Shown here piece after piece: positions 26,593-35,419 of a DNA stretch of 64,000 nucleotides. This DNA comes from OLB4 sp002050165 (GTDB lineage Bacteria > Bacteroidota > Ignavibacteria > Tepidaquicellales > Tepidaquicellaceae), in assembly GCA_030263475.1 (NCBI GenBank), contig SZPC01000001.1:186001-250000 (forward strand), in the 5' to 3' direction. Below the pieces are notes generated by a model. The model was given only the letters and a program-made list of their open reading frames with translations, was not told where the DNA came from and ran no database searches. How positions within the stretch are numbered: the first letter of the stretch is position 1; the number at the start of each line of letters is the position of its first letter. The translations under genes and the position numbers were made by a program.

Positions 26593-26755
26593 GAGTGCAA
26601 AATTAATAACTTCATTGAAGTGTTTTAATGTGTTTTGATCTTGTACAGTCATACAACAATTTTGACAGAATATGAAAAACTATAATTCTGAAAATTTAAT
26701 TGCCAATAAATTGAGGTTCTGAGTGAAATGACTTCAGGCCGATAAATTAATTTTC
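26593..26755. other. Start of the 522-bp gap 26593-27114
   Basis: No gene recognised; AT-rich. The rest of the gap holds an interrupted ORF (26756-27052) and 62 bp of spacer. Confidence 0.4.
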
Positions 26756-27052
26756 ATGAAGCAGAGATATAAATTTTATTCTGAAGAAAGTTTCTATAAA
26801 CGATTAAGTGTTGGATCTCGGTTGCAGGTAAAATCGGATTGCTTTTAGATTAATTGGTGGGGTAAGAAAGTTGCAAGAATTGACATCTCGCATGAGAATT
26901 TTATTGCCGCATCTGAACTAAAATTTGATTCCGTTACTGCCAGTTTCTTTCAAATGGACGATGTATATATGTCTTTCGATAATGAATCCTTTGATATAAG
27001 AATTTCTGCTCAAAACGCCATCCCTGCTTTCAATGTAAATCTTCGTACTTAA
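26756..27052 (+). pseudogene. Interrupted ~98-residue ORF with one in-frame TAG
   Basis: From the ATG at 26756 the frame reads MKQRYKFYSEESFYKRLSVG, then SRLQVKSDCF and TAG (26846-26848). It continues open as INWWGKKVARIDISHENFIA, ASELKFDSVTASFFQMDDVY, MSFDNESFDIRISAQN and AIPAFNVNLRT to a TAA. The downstream part has protein-like composition and alternating hydrophobic strands. No family recognised. It could be a nonsense-mutated gene or a shorter gene starting after the TAG. Confidence 0.4.
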
Positions 27053-27114
27053 CTCAAAGTGGCTTTGCGAGTTACAAAATCCTGAGGTACACTAAAAAAC
27101 TCAAAACAATAATT

Positions 27115-27561
27115 TCATTCGTTCAGTAATTTCGAGGTGAATTTTTCAATAATGCTGAAACCATTAGGTAATCTATAGGGAGTTGAAATGTAATTACCGT
27201 TTTCAGATATAATAACGGTTGATACCGGCGATTCTTTTGTTCCGCTAAGATCACCGGATAAAGGAATAAATATTCTATCAATTTCCATTGGACCAAGATA
27301 GTTCGTCTGCACCTTCAAATGAGCAGGAAAATAAATTTCAATCGCCTTCTCCTTTGATTTAATTTCGTTCATATAATTCGAATCAACTGCTAACCTTAAA
27401 ACATTTTCAATCCCAGAAAGCATTTCAGTAGAGAAAGAATAAACTTCAGTCGAGTCAATCAGAACCTCTGAAGCTTTTCCATTTTCGTAAAGTACAACTT
27501 TAGTCATATTAGAGCCATTGCAAGATAAAAATAATATGAGCAGGGTTAAAGAGAGTTTCAT
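27115..27561 (-). CDS. Small lipoprotein, function unknown
   Basis: A 148-residue lipoprotein: MKLSLTLLILFLSCNGS has a clear lipobox (FLSC, Cys14). The mature part is a mixed alpha/beta sequence without a recognised family, ending in RLPNGFSIIEKFTSKLLNE. It lies downstream of the large peptidase-like lipoprotein on the same strand. A terminator-like hairpin ends 8 nt before its ATG, so the two may be expressed unequally or separately. Confidence 0.6.
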   Translation of the reverse strand: MKLSLTLLILFLSCNGSNMTKVVLYENGKASEVLIDSTEVYSFSTEMLSGIENVLRLAVDSNYMNEIKSKEKAIEIYFPAHLKVQTNYLGPMEIDRIFIPLSGDLSGTKESPVSTVIISENGNYISTPYRLPNGFSIIEKFTSKLLNE

Positions 27562-27597
27562 AAAATGAAACGGGGACTTTCAAAAGAAAATCCCCGT
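27562..27597 (-). terminator. Terminator-like hairpin between two lipoprotein genes
   Basis: Minus-strand arms ACGGGGA (27597-27591) and TCCCCGT (27576-27570), 7 bp, 14-nt loop, followed by TTTCATTTT and then directly the ATG of the small lipoprotein (27561). Confidence 0.6.
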
Positions 27598-27609
27598 AAT
27601 ATTTAAATT

Positions 27610-29694
27610 TTACTGAACGGTAATTTCATCCAGAAGTATTGCTGTATCAAAAATACTGTCACCAACGTCACCAGCTGAGAAAACTACTGTAATGACCTGC
27701 CCCCTGTAAGCTGAAATATCCGCAGAGAAATTTTGCCAGTTAGTCATATACACATCGCCCTGATCGAAGGATATTCCGGGAGACACATAAATTAAATTTC
27801 CGGGATTTTTTTCAGTGGCTTGAAAATCTGCAGCAATCTGGTCTATTGTCTTTCTAAAAAGAACGATACTTTGCCCACCTTCAGTTATCAATCTAATTTC
27901 AAAGTAATCCTGAAACTGTGATCCGATATATTCGAGGAATTCCTCGGAAAGAAAATTCCATTTCAACGAGATAGTTGATTGATCGTTAAGTACCCTGAAA
28001 CACTGGGAAATAGAACCACTTGAGACTGTAAATCCTAACCCGGTAGAAATTATACCCATGTACGAATTTTGTGCAGGATTGACAAATCCTAATTGTGAAA
28101 TTACTCTGCCGTCTCCGCTTTTTGACCATCCTTCCAGCGTACCGACTTCAAAGTTTCCGTTCATTAACGACAACGAAAATTTCATTTGATTATCTCCGGA
28201 TATTTGGAATTGGGCGAATGGAGAAGAAGGATCGGTTGCGTTATAATACACTTCACCGGTTGTCAGCCCTCTCGCAAATCGTTTACTTACCGTGTCGGCA
28301 ATCGTTACACAAAAATCACTATTTACAACTTTATCATAACCGTAATAAGTCTTTGCTCCTTTGCCTGTAAAAGCGTTACTGAGATCGGCATTCATCGTAC
28401 TTTCGCATGAGTTATTGAGTATAACGGAGTTTGGAAATGAACCCGGCAAATTTGCGAAGAAACTGCTGTGCATTGCGTAAACAGTTGCCTTTTGTTGGAC
28501 TCCACCACTGTTTGAAATAACAACGTCCTCAGCTATTGCTAACCTTCCGGCAGTAATAAGCGGTTTATAAATATCGTTGTAATCTGATGAGTTTGTATCC
28601 ACTATTTCTGCGGAATAAATCCACCTACCTTGAGAACCATGGGTTGCGAAAACAATCATTCCATACTTGGTCATTTCTAAACATGATTTAACCGTTGCGT
28701 CCTGGTTAACAAGCTCAGTAAATTCAAAACCCTGACACTGACCATCGCTGAGATTGCTTTTAATTTTTTCCCGTTCATTGTACGGTGCAAACGCAGCTTC
28801 ATAAGGGGCAAATATTAAAACATTTCTATTTCCGATTATATCCGGATCTAAATTTGGGTTGTCAATATTTTCAAATGCATTGTGTTGTGCGCCGAATGTA
28901 TTAACTCCCCGTGTCTGATTTTCAGGTGAAATTCTCGGACCTTTCGGACGTCTTTGGAATGCTGAATCCGATGGAAATCCACCTCTCGTTATAACTGTGC
29001 CATTGGCATTAGCCAGTGAAAAGCTAATGCAACCGTATAGCCCGCTTGTAAATTTCGCTTCAATGCTCGTGCTGGCATCACTACCCGATACGTTTGAAAT
29101 ATTAGGCTGGGATTGTAAAAATGAGATCGTCTGGGTCATTGCTGTTTTGTAATTGCTGACATTTCCCCCCAAAGCGTTGATAAAAGTATTTTCAGCTTGT
29201 GAAAGAGTTGTCGTAATTTCAGTAATGAGCGAATTGTTCAAAGCAGAAAAAACCTGGATAGTGTAAAATTGTGAGACTCCAAGTGTAGAAGTTCCCTGAT
29301 TGTTATAATTTGCCTGTACCGCAAATCTCGATTCTCCATGTGAAGTTTCTGTCAGATTGATAATTCCGCTGAATACACCGTCACCGGATATCTCATCACC
29401 GTTCGAGAGATTTCCGTTATCCTTAAGTATTCCTATTTGTGTTGTTAAATTTCCTGAAGCATCAACTTTGAACAAAGGTAGCAAAGAATCTATTAAATCT
29501 ATACCGGCTGACTTAATGAACCTGAAAGTAACATCAACTGAATTGTTAACTTCCAAAACATTGGGGTTTGATTCTATTGTACCAATAGAAGTTCCTGAAG
29601 GATTAATCGGTGAAACCGGGTCTTCATTACAACCTGAATAAAGTATGAATGAAAATATGAGAAGTAAGCTAAAAATCCTAATTTGAAATTTCAT
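27610..29694 (-). CDS. Lipoprotein with predicted clan CD (caspase/gingipain-like) cysteine peptidase domain
   Basis: A 694-residue lipoprotein (ILYSGC, Cys22). An N-terminal Ig-like domain (about 35-150) contains NGDEISGDGVFSG. The central region (about 288-480) has the order expected of the caspase-hemoglobinase fold: RNVLIFAPYE strand, IVFATHGSQGRW with His352-Gly353, and NSVILNNSCESTMN with Cys430, followed by FTGKGAKTYYGYDKVV. The H-G and S-C dyad blocks resemble gingipain (C25), CHAT and metacaspase relatives. The C-terminal ~185 residues (NGNFEVGTLEGWSKSGDG onward, ending LLDEITVQ) form a jelly-roll binding domain. Activity is inferred, not shown. Confidence 0.6.
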   Translation of the reverse strand: MKFQIRIFSLLLIFSFILYSGCNEDPVSPINPSGTSIGTIESNPNVLEVNNSVDVTFRFIKSAGIDLIDSLLPLFKVDASGNLTTQIGILKDNGNLSNGDEISGDGVFSGIINLTETSHGESRFAVQANYNNQGTSTLGVSQFYTIQVFSALNNSLITEITTTLSQAENTFINALGGNVSNYKTAMTQTISFLQSQPNISNVSGSDASTSIEAKFTSGLYGCISFSLANANGTVITRGGFPSDSAFQRRPKGPRISPENQTRGVNTFGAQHNAFENIDNPNLDPDIIGNRNVLIFAPYEAAFAPYNEREKIKSNLSDGQCQGFEFTELVNQDATVKSCLEMTKYGMIVFATHGSQGRWIYSAEIVDTNSSDYNDIYKPLITAGRLAIAEDVVISNSGGVQQKATVYAMHSSFFANLPGSFPNSVILNNSCESTMNADLSNAFTGKGAKTYYGYDKVVNSDFCVTIADTVSKRFARGLTTGEVYYNATDPSSPFAQFQISGDNQMKFSLSLMNGNFEVGTLEGWSKSGDGRVISQLGFVNPAQNSYMGIISTGLGFTVSSGSISQCFRVLNDQSTISLKWNFLSEEFLEYIGSQFQDYFEIRLITEGGQSIVLFRKTIDQIAADFQATEKNPGNLIYVSPGISFDQGDVYMTNWQNFSADISAYRGQVITVVFSAGDVGDSIFDTAILLDEITVQ

Positions 29695-29716
29695 TTTGTG
29701 TTGGTTTAGTTAAAGG

Positions 29717-29747
29717 CAAAATTAGCATAATTCAAAAATATTTCAAA
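29717..29747 (-). promoter_or_regulatory. Bacteroidota-type promoter of the peptidase-like lipoprotein
   Basis: On the minus strand TTTG (29747-29744), exactly 19 nt, then TAATTTTG (29724-29717), a full match to TTTG-N19-TAnnTTTG. The ATG is at 29694. Confidence 0.6.
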
Positions 29748-29859
29748 TGTTTTTTTTAGTGAATCAAATAAAATTTTTATCCGACAATATTGCATTCTAA
29801 AAGCAATTTACAATTATTTAACTTGAACTTTTTAACCGCTATAAATTATCTTAATAATA

Positions 29860-31023
29860 ATGAAATTCAACAAAACCCATTTCCATTCTTTGTTCGCGAT
29901 AATAATTTTTATCGGAATTTTCGCTATGAATTCGGATTCCGGCATTATTAACCGTGTTTATGCTTTCTCCAGGCAGGGTGTTTTGCTAAACCTGATATAT
30001 GAAGACTCATCGGCTTTCAGTCCCGACGGTCCGGTGATAATTTATCAAAATGAAAAGATTGTAAGGTATCAGGTTATATCTGATGACGGTAAAATTTCGA
30101 CCATAACACAAGAAATAAAAAAAGGAGATTCTCTATACTGCTATGTAGATGCAACTTCGGACATTTTCAAATTTAAGTTGCAGGATACATTGTTGGTTGA
30201 AGATGCGGAATTTCCGATGCCTGAAAAGATTCTGGCAATCTCTGATATCGAGGGTAATTTCCGTGGTCTAAAAATGATATTGCAGGGGAATAAAATTATA
30301 GATGAAAAATTTAACTGGATTTTTGGTAATAATCATTTGGTTTTAGTTGGTGATTTTTTTGACAGAGGACTTAATGTCACAGAATGTTTGTGGTTGATTT
30401 ATAAATTAGAATACGAATCAATGAAAGTCGGCGGAAAGGTTCATTTCCTTTTAGGCAATCATGAATTGATGAATTTAAAAGGACAACTTAAATATCTTCG
30501 GAACAAGTATAAGGTAAATGCGGATAGTTTGAATTTAGATTACAGTGAATGGTATTCGCAAAATTCCGAGTTGGGCAGATGGTTGAGAACAAAAAACAGC
30601 ATAGAAAAAATCGGCAGCATCTTATTTGTTCACGCAGGGATAAATAAAAATTTTCCAAAAGAATTTTCTCTTCAGGAAATTAATGATTCTATCAGAAAAT
30701 GTGTTGACATAGAATTTGATAAGGATCAACAGAGAAGCAATGTATTCATTGGAAGCGTTAGTCCGCTTTGGTATCGGGGAATTGCAAAACAAGAGGAAAC
30801 TCAGTATGATGTTGAAAACACATTATTGCACTTCAAGGCTGATAAAATGATTATAGGGCACACAATCGTTGATGAAATAAAATATTTATATAATCAAAAA
30901 GTAATTGATATAGATTTATACCATCGCAATAATTCTGACAGAGGGGAAATGCATGCACTTTGGATTGAAGACGGTAAATTTTATTCAATTGATAACTACG
31001 GTGTAAAGTCTGCCATCTATTAA
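29860..31023 (+). CDS. Exported PPP-type metallophosphatase
   Basis: A 387-residue protein with an N-terminal signal or anchor (hydrophobic 10-24). The metal-binding motifs of the calcineurin-like PPP group are in order: ISDIEGN (Asp129; usual His is Glu131), VGDFFDRG (163-170), LGNHE (198-202), FVHAGIN and IIGHT. This set resembles the Shewanella-like/bacterial PPP phosphatases. The DxH to DxE change at the first motif is unusual and may alter metal preference. Probably periplasmic; substrate unknown. Single gene. Confidence 0.8.
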   Translation: MKFNKTHFHSLFAIIIFIGIFAMNSDSGIINRVYAFSRQGVLLNLIYEDSSAFSPDGPVIIYQNEKIVRYQVISDDGKISTITQEIKKGDSLYCYVDATSDIFKFKLQDTLLVEDAEFPMPEKILAISDIEGNFRGLKMILQGNKIIDEKFNWIFGNNHLVLVGDFFDRGLNVTECLWLIYKLEYESMKVGGKVHFLLGNHELMNLKGQLKYLRNKYKVNADSLNLDYSEWYSQNSELGRWLRTKNSIEKIGSILFVHAGINKNFPKEFSLQEINDSIRKCVDIEFDKDQQRSNVFIGSVSPLWYRGIAKQEETQYDVENTLLHFKADKMIIGHTIVDEIKYLYNQKVIDIDLYHRNNSDRGEMHALWIEDGKFYSIDNYGVKSAIY

Positions 31024-31193
31024 AGTTGTAACCCATTTCAAATTTCAATTGTAAGATTTCAAATTATTAAAAAGAATACCTAAAGATTTCAAAAATAAAT
31101 CACTACCTTTAAGCGTTCTTTTTTTCCGTAACATGAATATAATGGAGTTCCCTAACTCCTCATCAGCGGAAACTTTAATTAAACCAAAAATTC

Positions 31194-32696
31194 ATGCGTA
31201 CATATTTTTTTATCGTAGGAACGATTTCAGTTTTATCTTTTCTGGTGTTAGGATGTTTCTATCCTGAAAGTTTATGGATATTTTTAATTATAGGACCGTT
31301 AGTTTTACTTGGGCTGTACGATAGTTTCCAAACCAAACACACGATTCTACGGAACTTCCCTGTCATTGGCCATTTCCGATATATGTTTGAATCAATTTCA
31401 CCCGAAATAAAGCAATATTTTGTAGAACGAAACACTGACGGAAAACCAATCAGCAAAAACATCAGGGATATAATTTACCAGCGCTCAAAAAATGTCAACG
31501 ATACTCACCCGTTCGGAACACAATTAGAGCTGAACAATTCGGATTACGAAGGTTTGAGGCATAGCATTTATCCGGTCGAAGTTGCAGAGTTGCCACCCCG
31601 GGTGTTATTTGGTGGTGCAGATTGCAGAAAGCCATATTCGGCTTCTATATTAAATATCTCCGCAATGAGCTTTGGTGCTTTAAGTTCAAATGCAATTCTT
31701 GCATTAAGCAGGGGCGCAAAGAAAGGAAATTTTTATCACAATACCGGTGAAGGCGGATTATCCCATTACCATTTAGATGGTGGAGCTGACATTGTATGGC
31801 AGATTGGCACCGGATATTTTGGCTGCCGTACGAGGGAAGGTAATTTTGATGAAGAGATGTTTAAACAAAAATCGTCGCATGAACAAGTGAAAATGATTGA
31901 ATTAAAATTATCTCAAGGTGCAAAACCGGGTCACGGCGGGATTCTTCCTGCGCCGAAGAATTCACCGGAGATTGCAAAAATCAGAGGTGTTGAACCTTAC
32001 ACTACGGTAATTTCGCCGCTCGGCCACACTGCATTTCACGATGCCAAAGGGTTATTGGAATTCATCCAGAAACTCCGAGATCTCTCAGATGGAAAACCGG
32101 TCGGATTCAAGTTGTGTCTGGGGAAACCGGAAGAATTCGTAGAAATTTGCAATCAAATGGTGTCAACGGGCATTAAACCTGATTTCATTACCGTTGATGG
32201 CGCTGAAGGTGGAACTGGTGCAGCTCCGTTAGAATATTCAGACAGCGTCGGAATACCGTTGGAACCTGCATTGATTTTCGTTCACTCTACATTGATTAAA
32301 TTTAACCTGAGGAAAGAAATCCGGATTATCGCGAGTGGAAAAGTTTACGACGGTATTTCTATACTGAAGATGATGACTTTGGGCGCTGATACTTGTAACT
32401 CTGCACGGGGGTTCATGATGAGCATCGGTTGTATTCAGGCGTTGAGGTGTAATACGGGAAAATGTCCCACAGGAATCACTACACAGAATCCTAAATTAGT
32501 GAAAGGTTTAGTTGTCGAAGATAAATACATTCGCGCTTACAATTACCACAGGAACACTGTTAAAGCTGTTATGGAACTTATGGCGAGTTGCGGTATACGT
32601 AACCTTGATGAAATAAACGATAAATTGTTTATTAAGGGTGATGAGTTCGTTGAGTTGGAGAACAAATACTATCCTGATAGCCTAAAACTGCATTAA
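31194..32696 (+). CDS. FMN-binding glutamate synthase family protein
   Basis: A 500-residue protein with two N-terminal TMs (about 5-22 and 27-43) and a large domain homologous to the FMN/Fe-S barrel of glutamate synthase GltB. Seen: ISAMSFGALSSNAILALSRG, NTGEGGLSHYH, GAKPGHGGILP, VDGAEGGTGAAP, and the cluster-binding cysteines in SIGCIQALRCNTGKCPTGI. It lacks the glutaminase domain, so it is not a complete glutamate synthase; its true reaction is unknown. Widespread as a stand-alone membrane-anchored gene. A small GGAGTT/AACTCC hairpin lies at 31144-31159. Confidence 0.85.
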   Translation: MRTYFFIVGTISVLSFLVLGCFYPESLWIFLIIGPLVLLGLYDSFQTKHTILRNFPVIGHFRYMFESISPEIKQYFVERNTDGKPISKNIRDIIYQRSKNVNDTHPFGTQLELNNSDYEGLRHSIYPVEVAELPPRVLFGGADCRKPYSASILNISAMSFGALSSNAILALSRGAKKGNFYHNTGEGGLSHYHLDGGADIVWQIGTGYFGCRTREGNFDEEMFKQKSSHEQVKMIELKLSQGAKPGHGGILPAPKNSPEIAKIRGVEPYTTVISPLGHTAFHDAKGLLEFIQKLRDLSDGKPVGFKLCLGKPEEFVEICNQMVSTGIKPDFITVDGAEGGTGAAPLEYSDSVGIPLEPALIFVHSTLIKFNLRKEIRIIASGKVYDGISILKMMTLGADTCNSARGFMMSIGCIQALRCNTGKCPTGITTQNPKLVKGLVVEDKYIRAYNYHRNTVKAVMELMASCGIRNLDEINDKLFIKGDEFVELENKYYPDSLKLH

Positions 32697-33103
32697 CGAA
32701 TTTTGTATATACTGCTTTCAATCATGGGAAAACGGTCCCGCACGTGTTTAAGGGATAGTAATACATGGGCTTCACGATTGAAAAATGAATCTCGGAGATT
32801 AATAATAATAGTTTTATTAGAGATGTGAATAATTATTTTAGATATTCAGGAAATTTATGATGAATAATTTCAATGTCGTACAATGTAAAATAAATTTTAT
32901 TCCGATTGAGAATCAATTCGATTAAAATTATCTTTTAAGTTGGAATTATTTTCTGAAATAACGGTTAATACTTGTTTGATATTTATATCTCACTTTTGTA
33001 CTTAAACTAAAGAGTTTTTTTAAGCAAAATAGAATTTTTAGATTATGTGCAATCAGACCTGAAGCACATTTGTGACAACTAGATTAAATAATAAAGACAA
33101 TTT
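32697..33103. other. Intergenic region, 407 bp
   Basis: AT-rich spacer without coding remnants. It contains a potentially structured, GC-richer segment at 32716-32783. No Mn2+-type (yybP-ykoY) riboswitch pattern was recognised before the TerC gene. Confidence 0.45.
32716..32783. repeat. Structured segment with 8-bp outer stem
   Basis: Outer arms TTTCAATC (32716-32723) and GATTGAAA (32776-32783) are perfectly complementary. The interior contains a GGGA/TCCC hairpin and the string TCCCGCAC (32736-32743) followed further on by ACATGGG, as in the element at 23990-24036. Could be a small RNA, the 3' end of the upstream transcript, or a decayed repeat. Confidence 0.35.
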
Positions 33104-34126
33104 ATGGAGCAGAATATTTTACAGTTACATCCCGGATTAGTATTAGGATTCGCTGTTACTATAATTATCATGTTGTTGCTGGATCTTGGGTTATTCAATA
33201 AAAGAAGCCATGTTGTTTCAACAAAAGAGGCAGCAATCTGGACACTTGTTTGGATTTCCCTCGCTATGATATTTTCAGGCGTAGTTTACCACGTATTCAA
33301 TCACGATATTGGCGGACACAATTTGGCTATTGAGAAGTTCACACAATTTCAGGCAGCTTACTGGATAGAAAAAGCGTTATCGGTAGATAATTTGTTCGTA
33401 TTCATTTTGGTATTTTCATATTTCAAAGTCCCCCGCGAATTACATCACAAGGTTCTATTTTATGGAATTATCGGTGCATTAGTATTCAGGGCAATATTTA
33501 TCTTTGCCGGTATCGGGATAATTAACCTTACTTATTTACCCGAAATTGATTTGTTTGGTAAAGCAGTTGAAATTAATCTCGTACTTACACTATTCGGAAT
33601 ATTTCTAATTTACGCGGGTATTAAATCATGGGGTGGTGGTAACAACAATGAAGAAGAGAAAGATTTCAGTAAATCCGCTGGCGCAAAGTTTGTAAGAAAA
33701 CTATACAAAGTAACTGATCAATATGACGGCAACAAATTTTTCACACTAAAAAATGGAGTGAAGATTGCTACTCCACTGCTTGTAGTCGTTTCTGTTATTG
33801 AGTTTACGGACGTTCTTTTCGCGGTAGATTCCATTCCGGCAATATTTGCTGTTTCGCGCGATCCGTTCATCCTTTATACTTCCAACATTTTTGCAATCCT
33901 CGGTTTGCGGTCGCTTTATTTTCTGTTATCAAATTTTATTCACGTGTTCAGCAAACTTCAATACGGGTTGTCAATTATTTTGACATTCATCGGTATTAAA
34001 ATGATTATTTCACCGTGGCATCATGTACCGTCTCCGGTTTCTTTAGGTATTGTAGGTGGTGTTTTAATGATTTCGGTAACAGCATCATTGATCATTCCCG
34101 ATAAGAAGGAAGAAGCAACTGAATAA
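33104..34126 (+). CDS. TerC family integral membrane protein
   Basis: A 340-residue protein with about nine TMs. Family landmarks: LLLDLGLFNKRSH, AYWIEKALSVDNLFVFILVF (acidic residue in a TM), KNGVKIATPLLVVVSVIEFTD and LFAVDSIPAIFAVSRDPF. TerC/Alx proteins export Mn2+ or take part in metalation of exported proteins; tellurite resistance is the historical name. The central loop (about 175-215) is charged. Single gene. Confidence 0.9.
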   Translation: MEQNILQLHPGLVLGFAVTIIIMLLLDLGLFNKRSHVVSTKEAAIWTLVWISLAMIFSGVVYHVFNHDIGGHNLAIEKFTQFQAAYWIEKALSVDNLFVFILVFSYFKVPRELHHKVLFYGIIGALVFRAIFIFAGIGIINLTYLPEIDLFGKAVEINLVLTLFGIFLIYAGIKSWGGGNNNEEEKDFSKSAGAKFVRKLYKVTDQYDGNKFFTLKNGVKIATPLLVVVSVIEFTDVLFAVDSIPAIFAVSRDPFILYTSNIFAILGLRSLYFLLSNFIHVFSKLQYGLSIILTFIGIKMIISPWHHVPSPVSLGIVGGVLMISVTASLIIPDKKEEATE

Positions 34127-34310
34127 ACTCTTATCGGTGATTTCAAAAGTTTATCAACTCAGGCAGACTTTAAATTATCTTTAGATTTTTCACTTCTGAA
34201 TCATGGATTCATTTCGGTATGGGGCAATCTGATTTTTTTAAAAATTTTTTAAAGATAGAAATTAAACTGATTAAACCTGGAGAAAATGCAGTATAATAAA
34301 CTTTTCGATA

Positions 34311-35219
34311 ATGAATAACGAAAATTACAACATTAACAAAACAATTCAAAAGTTACCATTGATTGACACCATTCTGAAGGGAGTAGGTCAGATAATGTTG
34401 CAGGAGAACAGCATTACCGGGATACTTTTTTTAACAGGATTATTCATCGGTAGCTGGAAATACGGAGTGGCTGCGATTTTAGCGACTATCGCAGGAACTT
34501 TAATTGCTAAGTTGCTGAAGTACGATGAAACAGAAATCCGTGCAGGATTATATGGATTTAGCGCTGCGCTCGTAGGTGTGGCGCTTACATTTTTCTTTCA
34601 TTCTGATTTTCTCGTCTGGTTATTCGTTTTAATCGGGGGTGGAATTGCGAGCATTGTCCAGCATTATTTTATTCAACGAAACATAAAAGCATATACATTC
34701 CCTTTTATTTTGGTTACCTGGATTTTGTATTACTCACTTCAAAAATTCGCGGGTGTTCCCATTAACAATTTATCAGTTAATGAACTGAACAATTCAAATT
34801 TCGATTTCTTGTTCAAAGGTCTTAAAGGTTTCGGACAGGTAATATTTCAAGGTGATTTGATCTCAGGTGTACTGTTTTTTGTAGGTGTCTTAATTAGCAG
34901 TATAGCATCCGGATTATACGGATTGGCAGCATCTTTTATAGGGGCTTTAATTGCACAGTTAACAAATCAGCCGATTGAAAATGTTAATTTGGGATTGTTC
35001 GGATTCAATGCAATACTTTCTGCGATAGTTTTTTCAACTGAGAAAAAATCTGCTATAATATGGGTTTTGGTTTCTGTGCTTTTTACTATGCTGATACATA
35101 TCGGATTAGTTGAATCTGAAATTCTAAATATATTCGGAGGTGTTCTGACGTTTCCATTTGTTGCCGGCACATGGCTGACACTTCTTACAAAAAGTCTGCT
35201 CAGATCCAATGAAAAGTAA
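34311..35219 (+). CDS. Urea transporter (UT family)
   Basis: A 302-residue membrane protein with two homologous halves, the hallmark of UT channels: LKGVGQIMLQENSITGILFL (about 23-42) and LKGFGQVIFQGDLISGVLFF (about 175-194). Each is followed by a Gly-rich GLYGFSAALVGVAL or GLFGFNAILSAIVF half-helix. Such channels pass urea or related amides. No urease or urea carboxylase gene is in this window, so the role here is open. Single gene. Confidence 0.87.
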   Translation: MNNENYNINKTIQKLPLIDTILKGVGQIMLQENSITGILFLTGLFIGSWKYGVAAILATIAGTLIAKLLKYDETEIRAGLYGFSAALVGVALTFFFHSDFLVWLFVLIGGGIASIVQHYFIQRNIKAYTFPFILVTWILYYSLQKFAGVPINNLSVNELNNSNFDFLFKGLKGFGQVIFQGDLISGVLFFVGVLISSIASGLYGLAASFIGALIAQLTNQPIENVNLGLFGFNAILSAIVFSTEKKSAIIWVLVSVLFTMLIHIGLVESEILNIFGGVLTFPFVAGTWLTLLTKSLLRSNEK

Positions 35220-35419
35220 CAACGGTATTCTTTAAACTAAATTTCAAGATCTCGTCTTGCGCTTAATAATTGAGACAATAGATTCCTTCGGATTATTTTT
35301 TGATTTTCAACCTTAAACCTTGCAATCATTTTCATAAGTATCCATTTTGATGATACCTGATTTCAACACACATAATTCATTTTGAGTATCCAATTAACAA
35401 TCAATATTATTTTAACCTG

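Noticed and set aside
32697..33103. Mn2+ (yybP-ykoY) riboswitch before the TerC gene
   Set aside because: Looked for because TerC genes often have one; the conserved loops could not be found.
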